Of a stretch of DNA of 64,000 nt, positions 28,540 through 36,644 are shown piece by piece. Every line of letters begins with the position of its first letter. Within the stretch, counting starts at the first letter, position 1. Source of the stretch: Prolixibacteraceae bacterium JC049 (GTDB lineage: Bacteria; Bacteroidota; Bacteroidia; Bacteroidales; Prolixibacteraceae); the NCBI GenBank assembly GCA_023369685.1, contig SACZ01000001.1, positions 310,381-374,380 of the forward strand. The letters run 5' to 3'. The position numbers and the translations under genes are program-made. The notes under the pieces were generated by a model. The model was given only the letters and a program-made list of their open reading frames with translations, made no database searches and was not told the DNA's origin.

Positions 28540-29625
28540 ATGAAAGTCTATTTGCTAATAACAGCACTTATATTGAGCTCCGCTTTTGTGGGGAATGCTC
28601 AGAAATTGAATCATTTCGAGATTGAAGATTTTTCGAAATTGTTACAACCTGTTCCGAAACAAGCCGTATTAAAAAAAGATGGCTATTACGTCTGGGGAGG
28701 ATCGGTTGTAAAAGACAAAAAAGGAAAATACCATATGTACTATTCTCGATGGAAAAAAGAATATGGATTCGATGCCTGGGTTACTCATTCAGAGATTGCT
28801 CATGCTGTTGCCGATAAGGCAAGCGGCCCCTTCAAGTTTAAAGATATTGCATTGCCAGCACGAGATAAGAAATATTGGGATGGTCTGACCACACATAATC
28901 CTACTATTCATTATTTCAATGGAGTGTATTACCTGTATTACATGGGAACAACTGGCGATGGTAAAGTGAGTAAACGAGGCTTAAACTTTACACACCGAAA
29001 TAATCAGCGAATAGGTGTTGCCTGGAGCAAATCTCCTAATGGACCATGGAAAAGAATGGATACTCCTGTATTGGACGTTTCGAAAAACAAGACCGATGAT
29101 GATGCATTGATGGTAAGTAATCCATCGATAACTCAGATGGCTGATGGGAAAATTCTGATGATATATAAAGCAGTTGGACTGGAGAATAAATTGCCATTTG
29201 GAGGACCAGTTACTCATCAGGCAGCCATTGCAGAATCTCCTAAAGGGCCATTCAAAAAGATTAAAAAACGAATTTTCTATAAAGAAGGAGTGCACTTTCC
29301 TGCCGAAGATCCATATATCTGGTATCAGAAAAATGCTGGAAAGTACTATGCCATTGTTAAAGATATGAAGGGCTTTTTTACTCAAAAAGGTACTTCGTTG
29401 GCATTCTTTGAATCCAATGATGGATTGAGTTGGGAACCTTCAAAAAACTGTTTGGTTTCTACACTTCAAATTCCATGGAAACATAAAGAAACACAAAAAG
29501 TAGGTCGCTTGGAACGACCACAGGTGTTGTTAGAAAATGGGGTGTCATCAGTACTTTACTGTGCTGTGGTAGATGGAGGAAACACATACAATGTGCATAT
29601 CCCATTGAAAATTAAGGAAAAATAA
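28540..29625 (+). CDS. Exported five-bladed beta-propeller glycosidase-like protein
   Basis: The 361-residue protein starts with a signal peptide (cleavage near VGNAQ) and fills its length with propeller repeats of the GH43/GH32/GH117 type: GGSVVKDKKGKYHMYYSRW, NPTIHYFNGVYYLYYMGT, NPSITQMADGKILMIYKA and DPYIWYQKNAGKYYAIVKD, with SPNGPWKR and SPKGPFKK turns. The repeated aromatic G-Y-Y strands identify the fold; the exact family does not. Acidic residues in the DPY and DALMVSNPS blades could be catalytic. It should act in the periplasm or on the surface on PUL-derived oligosaccharides. Confidence 0.8.
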   Translation: MKVYLLITALILSSAFVGNAQKLNHFEIEDFSKLLQPVPKQAVLKKDGYYVWGGSVVKDKKGKYHMYYSRWKKEYGFDAWVTHSEIAHAVADKASGPFKFKDIALPARDKKYWDGLTTHNPTIHYFNGVYYLYYMGTTGDGKVSKRGLNFTHRNNQRIGVAWSKSPNGPWKRMDTPVLDVSKNKTDDDALMVSNPSITQMADGKILMIYKAVGLENKLPFGGPVTHQAAIAESPKGPFKKIKKRIFYKEGVHFPAEDPYIWYQKNAGKYYAIVKDMKGFFTQKGTSLAFFESNDGLSWEPSKNCLVSTLQIPWKHKETQKVGRLERPQVLLENGVSSVLYCAVVDGGNTYNVHIPLKIKEK

Positions 29626-29642
29626 AAGACAAGAAAGAATTC

Positions 29643-30776
29643 ATGTTTAGAACTCTGAACATATTACTGTTAATTGGAATAGCTTTTAGCTGTCAGCCTA
29701 AAAAGCAATATTCTTTTTCATATACCAATCCTATATCGAAGGGGATAGATGAAAAAGGATTGCGCGACTGTCAGGTGTTGCGTGATGGTGATTGGTGGTA
29801 CCTTACTGGTACAGCCTGGCCGCACTGGGATGGTGCAGAAAAGAATGGAAATCTGAATAACGGAATTCCATTGTATAAATCGAAAGACTTAACCAGTTGG
29901 CAATTCGTAAAATATATTGTGGAACGTCCCGATTCAACGAAATGGTATTATCGTAGATTCTGGGCACCCGAAATTCATAAGATAAAAGGAAAATATTATG
30001 CCATCCTAAACTGTCGAAATGCCAAACAAGGATACGATTGGCAGCATATTGGTTATGCGGTAGCCGATCATATCGAAGGTCCATACACTGTGGTGACTGA
30101 AGATAAGCCATTGGCACGCGGAAATGACCTGACCTTTTTTGAAGATGATGATGGAACTGTTTATGCATTCTGGCATACAGTAAATAGCGATGGAAGTTTC
30201 TGGATGGGATCTGCAAAGATTGACCTGGAAACAGGACGATTCTTATCTGAACCAGTAGAGGCGATAAAGACAGGCAAAGTCGATTATGAAACGGATGCCA
30301 AAGGAAAAGTGAAAACTGTTTTCAGGTATGGACGAAACGAGAAGAAGATAAAGACCTATTACGAGTGGGATTCACAAGGATTTGAAGGAGCCTATGTGAT
30401 AAAGCGTAACGGAACCTATTTTCTCTTTTATTCCAGTTGGACACGTGGCTATGAAATTGGTTATGCTACAGCAAAAAACATAGCGGGACCATGGACAAAA
30501 GCGGACAATAATCCAATTTACGGTGCAACCAGCAAGTCGTTATGCGAGAAAAAAGGGTTTAAATATGATGGCAGTGAGGAAAATCCTTTTTATGCAGTAG
30601 GTCATAACGAAATCTTTGAAGGGCCTGATGGAAGACTTTGGTTGTCGTGTCATGGACAGCAAAAAGGAAACTCAACACCATTTTTAGTGATTGATCCAAT
30701 CGATTTCGATGAAAATGGAGAAATAATAAAAAAAGAACCTTCGTATAAAACTCAAACTATAAAGTGGAAAAAATGA
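29643..30776 (+). CDS. GH43-like glycosidase, probable lipoprotein
   Basis: The 377-residue protein has a short signal peptide with a cysteine at the cleavage point (GIAFSC), so it is probably lipid-anchored. The GH43 catalytic triad can be placed: D42 in GLRDCQVLRDGDWWYLTG (base), D162 in GNDLTFFEDDDGTVYAFW (pKa modulator) and E248 in FEGAYVIKRNGTYFLFYSSW (acid). FWAPEIHKIKGKYYAIL is the usual WAPE blade. GH43 enzymes remove arabinose, xylose or galactose with inversion; the substrate cannot be fixed here. Its TGA overlaps the ATG of the next gene (ATGA). Confidence 0.88.
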   Translation: MFRTLNILLLIGIAFSCQPKKQYSFSYTNPISKGIDEKGLRDCQVLRDGDWWYLTGTAWPHWDGAEKNGNLNNGIPLYKSKDLTSWQFVKYIVERPDSTKWYYRRFWAPEIHKIKGKYYAILNCRNAKQGYDWQHIGYAVADHIEGPYTVVTEDKPLARGNDLTFFEDDDGTVYAFWHTVNSDGSFWMGSAKIDLETGRFLSEPVEAIKTGKVDYETDAKGKVKTVFRYGRNEKKIKTYYEWDSQGFEGAYVIKRNGTYFLFYSSWTRGYEIGYATAKNIAGPWTKADNNPIYGATSKSLCEKKGFKYDGSEENPFYAVGHNEIFEGPDGRLWLSCHGQQKGNSTPFLVIDPIDFDENGEIIKKEPSYKTQTIKWKK

Positions 30777-31687
30777 AACGAACATATAATACATGGTTAG
30801 CTGGTTTGTTGTTGATATTAGCAACAATGGTTGGCTGCAAAACGGCCAATGAAAATACCGAAAAAGAAGTTACTTATAAGCCAGCAACAAATATTACATT
30901 GGGAGAAGAGTTTACGATTTATAAATTGCCTTTTGCTTACGATCATTCTATCATTTATAATAAAACAGATAAGAAATGGCACTTGTATGGTATTCAGCAA
31001 CCTCAAACGAAATTTATTCACCTTACAGCCGATTCTTTAACGCAAAGAGGTTGGGTGAAACACGAACCATTTACTTATAAAGGGCGTGAAATATGGGCTC
31101 CCCATATTGTATTGCACGATGGTGTTTATTATATGTTTTACACCGCCATTGGAGTACCACGAGAAATTCGATTAGCTACGTCAAAAGATTTATTCAACTG
31201 GGAACATCATTCCGAAAAACCGCTTTTCGCTTTTAAAAATGAGTTCACCAACAATATGAAGAATAAAGACCCAATGGTTTACCGTCATAATGACGAGTGG
31301 ATTATGTATTACAGTATGATGAAAGATGCCAAACATTGGGTAGTAGGATATAGTACGAGTAAAGATTTATTGAGCTGGTCTGATCCAAAGATCTGTTTCG
31401 ATGAAAATACAGAATCGCCAGGAGTGGAGTCACCATTTGTGGTAAAACGAGGAAAGTACTACTACATGTTCCTTTCTGCACGCCCATGGCCACATGGTGC
31501 TGAAGAAATTTTTATCAGTGAATCGCCTTACCACTGGGAAGCAAAAGACCTAGTGAAAAGCATTAATCCATGGCATGCTGCTGAAGTAGTTCAGGATTTT
31601 GATGGACAGTGGTACCTGTCTCGTTCTTCGGGCGATCAAACAGACTTTAGAATGGCTCCATTGAATTGGAATGATATAGAAAAATAG
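30773..31687 (+). CDS. GH43/GH32-like glycosidase lipoprotein
   Basis: ATG at 30773 is chosen, overlapping the stop of the previous gene; an in-frame GTG nine bases earlier is less likely. The 304-residue protein has a lipoprotein signal (LATMVGC). A D/D/E triad fits the beta-propeller glycosidases: D57 in YDHSIIYNKTDKKWHLYG, the Asp of KDPMVYRHNDEWIMYYS and the Glu of GVESPFVVKRGKYYYMFLS. WAPHIVLHDGVYYMFYT is the equivalent of the WAPE blade. Close similarity to one characterised subfamily is not apparent. Coupling to the previous gene suggests the two are made together and act on the same oligosaccharide. Confidence 0.85.
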   Translation: MKRTYNTWLAGLLLILATMVGCKTANENTEKEVTYKPATNITLGEEFTIYKLPFAYDHSIIYNKTDKKWHLYGIQQPQTKFIHLTADSLTQRGWVKHEPFTYKGREIWAPHIVLHDGVYYMFYTAIGVPREIRLATSKDLFNWEHHSEKPLFAFKNEFTNNMKNKDPMVYRHNDEWIMYYSMMKDAKHWVVGYSTSKDLLSWSDPKICFDENTESPGVESPFVVKRGKYYYMFLSARPWPHGAEEIFISESPYHWEAKDLVKSINPWHAAEVVQDFDGQWYLSRSSGDQTDFRMAPLNWNDIEK

Positions 31688-31704
31688 TAATCTAATTTAA
31701 ACAC

Positions 31705-32763
31705 ATGTTTAGACATAACCTTAAATATATAGTCGTATTAATTGTAATGGTTCTGGCTGTTGATGGAATGGCTCAAACATCATTGGAAAGTGATGTAAAA
31801 CTTGAAAAGTTCTATCCCGGAAAATTATGGAAGGATACCAGAGGTAATCCAATTAATGCGCATGGTGGATGTGTTATTTATTATCACGGTTTATATTATT
31901 GGTACGGCGAGGAGAAGGTTAAGGGATTGTCGGAAAAGCAGCACGCTGATGGCGGAATTCATTGTTATGCCTCTAAAAATCTTGTGGACTGGTACGATCA
32001 GGGAATGGTATTAAACTTAACCCGTAAAGATAGTTTGAGCGATTTGGCTTTCGATTGTAATCAGGATCGACCTAAGGTGGTTTATAACGAAACGACCCAA
32101 AAGTTTGTGCTATTTTTCAAACTCTATCTTCGAAATCAAGGAAGCGCTGTTGCCTATATTGGTGTTGCTTTATCTGATAGCCCAAGTGGCCCATTTGTTT
32201 ATTCGCATAAGTTTCTGGGAGGTAACTCGCCCAGCGGAACCGGTGATTTTGCCATGCTCAAAGACGATGATGGAGCCTTGTATCACTTAAGTGTTCGGAA
32301 ACCAGATAAAGCTTTTGTGATTGGAAAAATGCGCGCCGACTATTTATTGCCCGAGGGAAAATATCATGTGTGCGAGGGAATAACGAAGCATACAGAAGCA
32401 CCTGCTATTCTGAAAAAAGATGGAATCTACCATATGTTGGCATCGGGTTCAACAGGATGGGCTCCAAATGCTGCGAGGTACTTTACGAGCAGTAACATAT
32501 ATGGGCCGTGGAAGTATCATGGAAATCCGTGTAAAGGAGTAAATCCCAATAATGGTTTAGATGAAAATAAAACCTTTGGAGGTCAGTCAACATATATAAT
32601 TCCGGTTCATGGAATTGAAGATGCTTTCATCGCGTTTATGGATATAAACAAACCCAAACATCCATATGACAATTTGTATGTATGGTTACCCATAAAATTT
32701 GTGAATAACAAGGTGACCATTACGTGGTCGAATGAATGGGATATGACAGTGTTTAAACAATAG
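31705..32763 (+). CDS. GH43 enzyme resembling exo-beta-1,3-galactanases (subfamily 24/34 type)
   Basis: The 352-residue exported protein (signal peptide to about GMAQ) has PINAHGGCVIYYHGLYYWYG, DRPKVVYNETTQKFVLFF, APAILKKDGIYHMLASG followed by TGWAPNAARYFTSS, and a closing YVWLPIKF...ITWSNEWDM. These are the marks I associate with GH43_24 and related galactosidases. Such enzymes release galactose from beta-1,3-galactan, the backbone of arabinogalactan proteins. The subfamily call is from remembered motifs, so moderate. It is the best clue in the PUL toward a galactose-containing substrate. Confidence 0.82.
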   Translation: MFRHNLKYIVVLIVMVLAVDGMAQTSLESDVKLEKFYPGKLWKDTRGNPINAHGGCVIYYHGLYYWYGEEKVKGLSEKQHADGGIHCYASKNLVDWYDQGMVLNLTRKDSLSDLAFDCNQDRPKVVYNETTQKFVLFFKLYLRNQGSAVAYIGVALSDSPSGPFVYSHKFLGGNSPSGTGDFAMLKDDDGALYHLSVRKPDKAFVIGKMRADYLLPEGKYHVCEGITKHTEAPAILKKDGIYHMLASGSTGWAPNAARYFTSSNIYGPWKYHGNPCKGVNPNNGLDENKTFGGQSTYIIPVHGIEDAFIAFMDINKPKHPYDNLYVWLPIKFVNNKVTITWSNEWDMTVFKQ

Positions 32764-32803
32764 TGTATCTAAAAATAGTTAGAATAAAAGATAGATATTG
32801 GTT

Positions 32804-34981
32804 ATGAAAAAATGGAGACTAAATAACTGGCTGATTATACTGTTGGGAGCAATATGCTTTATGTGTAGCTCATCAACTAAAAATGTAATCAAGCTGACCG
32901 ATTCAGCAAATAGCAACTATAAGCTGGAGGTAAATAGTTCTAATCTGAAGATTAATGTAGTTGGGCAATCCGTCTTATCGGACTCGATAGCCGGATTATT
33001 TATTAATGAGAGTCCGGTTGTAAAAACCAAAGTACAAAAGCAAGAAAAAGAATTGGTAGAGTTTTTAGCTACTACAAAAAAAGGAGAAAGTGCAGCGGTT
33101 AGCTTGACTTATAAAAATGGAGTTGCTAAGATTGTAGTTATTCCTAATAAACAGCAAAAAAACAAGGTTTCTATTCGATTTAAAGGAATGCCTGTTGCCC
33201 ATGGTTTGGGTGATGCAGGTGCCTGGGGCGAAAGCTTCAACCTGGTAAAAAATAAAAAACATCATTACAGTATCGTCAACAATGGAGGATCGAAGCGCTG
33301 GTTGAGTACTTTCACCATTTTCCCTAAGAACCAGTTTGCGACTGTTTTCTTCGGAAGAGGAAAGAAGAGTGTCGATATTTCAGAAGATATGTTCCATATG
33401 AATACTGAAATTGCAGGAGCTTCTACATTTTATCTTTTCATGGGAGAACCTAAGGTGATTTATGCCAATTATAAGAGAGTTCGAAAAGAGGAAGGGTATG
33501 AAGATATTCGTCCAAAATCAAGATTGTTTGAGTTAGGTTGGGAATCGTGGGATGCTTTAGGCTGGAACACGAACCAATTTACTGTAAAAGATATTCTGGC
33601 TAAGTTTCATAAACAAGGTTATCCAATTCGATGGGCTGTAACCGGTTCTGGCTTCTGGGACGAAGGAGGAACTACAACCAGCTTTGGACGCTATGGAAAG
33701 AAATTCCCTGATACAAAATCATTTAGCCAATGGATGCACCAAAATGATATCTACTGGATGATTGGACTCCGTACCAATTTAATTCCTTCTGGTGGTCCTT
33801 ATTATCCTAAAACAAAGAAGCGCGACAAAAACCTAAAGGTGCGTTCATTCTATGGAAACAACCTTTCTGATGTGGCATTGGGAAAAGGATATTTGTTGAA
33901 GAATGCGAAAAATGAAGCCATTCAAATGACTTCTTCTATTTTCCCAATTGTCCCATGTTACTTGATCGATGGGAATGTGCCGGGAGCAGCTCAGTGGTAT
34001 CAAAAACAGTACGCCGAATGGAAAGTGGACGGAATTAAGGAAGACACGATGATGGATCTGAAAGGGGAGACATCTATTTTCAATAAACCGATCGCTAAAA
34101 TTGCTACCGAAGGTGGTTTGGTAATGGCTCGATGTGGCGAAATTTCGTCACCAGGAACATTACAGCGCATCAATGATACTGGAGTTGGATCAATGGCTAA
34201 GCGCACACCTATTAATTACATGCAATATGCTGCATGCGGTTTCCCGAATGTGTATTCTGATGTTGCCGGAGTTCACAATATGCACAATACAAAAGCCATC
34301 AGTGCGAATATTCGTCACACATGGATGTTGTCTTTAACAGCTGGATTGGCAGTTGGAGCTTATCCTGCTAAATGGTCACCAAAAGAGCAGAAGATGTTCA
34401 AAAAGGCTATTGATTACCACTACGAGTTGGTACCGTACATGTTTAGTGCCGGAATGGAAACATTTGAAACAGGTTATCCATACACATTAACACCAATGAG
34501 TATTGCATATGCTGATAATGAAAGAGCAGTAGCATTTGATAAATTCCAGTGGATGATTGGCGAGTCGGTATTGGCCACTCCGCTTTTAAAGAATTACAAA
34601 ACCGGAAAGAAAGACATATTTATTCCTGAAGGAACTTGGTACGACTGGGAAAGTGGTGAAAAACACGTTGGCCCAAAGGTGCTAAAGGATCAGGTGTTGC
34701 CTTTGGATAAAGCACCATGTTTTGTGGGAGGAAAAGGAATTGTGATTCTAAGGTCAGCAAAGAACGACCAGCTGGTGGCTCGCATCTATAAGGTGAACAG
34801 AAAAGTAAAATCGAACTTCTACACACTAGAAAAGGGTGATAAATATACAGTAGAAGTGAAAAATACAAAACTAGAAACGGCTAAAGTTTATAGCGTTTCA
34901 GGAAAAGAAGTGAAGGCAAAACAGTTTGAAAACTATATGGAGTTCGCTGTTGAAGAAGGAGTAAGTTACGTGATTAAATAG
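32804..34981 (+). CDS. GH31 family glycosidase
   Basis: ATG at 32804 is used in place of the in-frame TTG six bases earlier. The 725-residue exported protein (signal LLGAICFMC, possibly lipid-anchored) has an N-terminal beta-sandwich, a TIM barrel (LGWESWDALGWNTNQFTVKD onward) and C-terminal beta-domains. The nucleophile is probably D414 in DGIKEDTMMD and the acid/base D486 in YSDVAGVHN. These differ from the WxDxNE form of classical alpha-glucosidases, so an alpha-galactosidase-, alpha-xylosidase- or sulfoquinovosidase-like specificity is possible and not resolved. GH31 enzymes act on alpha-linkages with retention. Confidence 0.88.
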   Translation: MKKWRLNNWLIILLGAICFMCSSSTKNVIKLTDSANSNYKLEVNSSNLKINVVGQSVLSDSIAGLFINESPVVKTKVQKQEKELVEFLATTKKGESAAVSLTYKNGVAKIVVIPNKQQKNKVSIRFKGMPVAHGLGDAGAWGESFNLVKNKKHHYSIVNNGGSKRWLSTFTIFPKNQFATVFFGRGKKSVDISEDMFHMNTEIAGASTFYLFMGEPKVIYANYKRVRKEEGYEDIRPKSRLFELGWESWDALGWNTNQFTVKDILAKFHKQGYPIRWAVTGSGFWDEGGTTTSFGRYGKKFPDTKSFSQWMHQNDIYWMIGLRTNLIPSGGPYYPKTKKRDKNLKVRSFYGNNLSDVALGKGYLLKNAKNEAIQMTSSIFPIVPCYLIDGNVPGAAQWYQKQYAEWKVDGIKEDTMMDLKGETSIFNKPIAKIATEGGLVMARCGEISSPGTLQRINDTGVGSMAKRTPINYMQYAACGFPNVYSDVAGVHNMHNTKAISANIRHTWMLSLTAGLAVGAYPAKWSPKEQKMFKKAIDYHYELVPYMFSAGMETFETGYPYTLTPMSIAYADNERAVAFDKFQWMIGESVLATPLLKNYKTGKKDIFIPEGTWYDWESGEKHVGPKVLKDQVLPLDKAPCFVGGKGIVILRSAKNDQLVARIYKVNRKVKSNFYTLEKGDKYTVEVKNTKLETAKVYSVSGKEVKAKQFENYMEFAVEEGVSYVIK

Positions 34982-34988
34982 GTTTGAA

Positions 34989-36644
34989 ATGAATGTTGTT
35001 GATTATATAGTTATCGGGCTTTTTTCATTACTAATTGTAATGGCCGGACTATCGTTTAGAAAACGGGGCTCCGACATGAAGTCTTATTTTGCTGCCGGTG
35101 GAGCAGTGCCATGGTCTATTAGCGGACTATCTCTGTTTATGAGCTTCTTCTCTGCCGGAACATTTGTGGTTTGGGGTTCTATTGCATACGAATTAGGTTT
35201 TGTGGCAGTAACCATTCAGTTAACCATGTGTTTGGGAGGATTTGTGGTAGCTTATTTTATTGCTCCGGGCTGGAAAAAAACGAAAAGCTTAACTGCTGCC
35301 GAATTTGTGAGAAAACGATTGGGCGATAAAACACAAAAGTTTTATACCTACTTAATTCTGATTCTTTCGTTGGCTTATACTGGGGCATTTTTGTATCCGG
35401 TAGCCAAAATCGTAAACGTATCAACTGGATTTTCCATTGAAGCTTGTGTGGTAACGTTGGGACTGTTGATTTTGCTTTACACTGTAGTAGGTGGTCTGTG
35501 GGCAGTAATCATTACCGATGTACTACAGTTTGTAATTCTAACGGCTGCTGTTGTTATTGTGGTAATCTTGTCTATCGATTCGGTAGGAAGTGTATCAAAC
35601 TTTATTGAGAAAGCGCCAGAGAATTTCTTTGCACTTACATCGGGAGAATATAGCTTGTGGTTTTTAGTGGCATTTGCTGTTTACAATACCATCTTTATTG
35701 GAGGTAACTGGGCCTATGTGCAACGATACACCAGTGTGAAGGATGCCAAAGATGCCAAGAAAGTTGGATTGTCTTTTGGTTGGTTGTACTTATTTAGTCC
35801 AATAGTTTGGATGTTGCCGCCAATGATTTATCGCGTGATTAACCCAGAGTTGAGTGGTTTAGAAAACGAAGGAGCTTACCTGTTAGCATGTAAACAAGTG
35901 TTACCAACAGGAATGTTAGGATTGATGCTGGGGGGAATGATTTTCGCAACAGCCAGCTCTGTAAATACCACTTTAAACTTAGCTGCTTCGGTTATTACCA
36001 ATGATATCTTCAAAGTACTAAAGCCTAATGCTAGTCTGAAAACAGTTATGAATGTGGCGAAGCTGTCCACTCTGTTTTTCGGTTTAGGAACAATTGTAGT
36101 GGCTTTATTAGTGCCAGCTGCCGGAGGAATTGTGAATGTCGTATTGAGCATTGGTGCTGTAACTGGTTGTTCGTTATATGGACCTCCAATTTGGGCTATC
36201 TTCTCAAAGCGACAAACCGGGAAATCAATTCTATGGATTTCAGCAATAAGTTTATTGATAAATGTTGGAGTGAAATTCTTAGCAGAACCTGTTGCTGGAG
36301 AAGCTTTGAGTAGAGCCAACGAGATGTTATTGGGAGCTTTATTGCCCATATTCATGTTGTTAGCTTATGAATTTTATGCCATTTCGAAACAGAAGGTTTG
36401 TGCACAATACACACAGTTTAAACAAGAAGTAGAAGCGATTAAAGAAGAAGAGCAATCGGCCGATCAGAATACTTACGGACTAAAAGTATTGGCTGTGACA
36501 CTAGCAATTGTAGGAACAATGATCGTGGTGTTAGGCGGTTTGTCTGAAGAATCGCAAGGATTAGTAATTGTTGTTGGTATGCTTGTAATGACTGTAGCTG
36601 CCTTTATTCACCCTGCGGTGAAACTTAAAAAACTCAAAAAATGA
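34989..36644 (+). CDS. Sodium:solute symporter (SSS family), sugar uptake candidate
   Basis: The 551-residue protein has 13 to 14 hydrophobic segments with the SSS marks YFAAGGAVPWSISGLSLF (TM1 region), GLWAVIITDVLQF and a signature-like GGMIFATASSVNTTLNLAASV. The C-terminus carries a charged cytoplasmic stretch and two further helices. It would bring a monosaccharide or acid sugar released in the periplasm into the cytoplasm with sodium. It starts 7 bp after the GH31 gene and overlaps the FAD oxidoreductase by ATGA, so transport and the oxidation step are translated together. Confidence 0.92.
   Translation: MNVVDYIVIGLFSLLIVMAGLSFRKRGSDMKSYFAAGGAVPWSISGLSLFMSFFSAGTFVVWGSIAYELGFVAVTIQLTMCLGGFVVAYFIAPGWKKTKSLTAAEFVRKRLGDKTQKFYTYLILILSLAYTGAFLYPVAKIVNVSTGFSIEACVVTLGLLILLYTVVGGLWAVIITDVLQFVILTAAVVIVVILSIDSVGSVSNFIEKAPENFFALTSGEYSLWFLVAFAVYNTIFIGGNWAYVQRYTSVKDAKDAKKVGLSFGWLYLFSPIVWMLPPMIYRVINPELSGLENEGAYLLACKQVLPTGMLGLMLGGMIFATASSVNTTLNLAASVITNDIFKVLKPNASLKTVMNVAKLSTLFFGLGTIVVALLVPAAGGIVNVVLSIGAVTGCSLYGPPIWAIFSKRQTGKSILWISAISLLINVGVKFLAEPVAGEALSRANEMLLGALLPIFMLLAYEFYAISKQKVCAQYTQFKQEVEAIKEEEQSADQNTYGLKVLAVTLAIVGTMIVVLGGLSEESQGLVIVVGMLVMTVAAFIHPAVKLKKLKK

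Noticed and set aside
34989-36644. The symporter as a proline or pantothenate transporter
   Set aside because: The SSS family includes these, but the gene is overlapped by PUL enzymes on both sides, which favours a sugar substrate; no specific motif supports proline.
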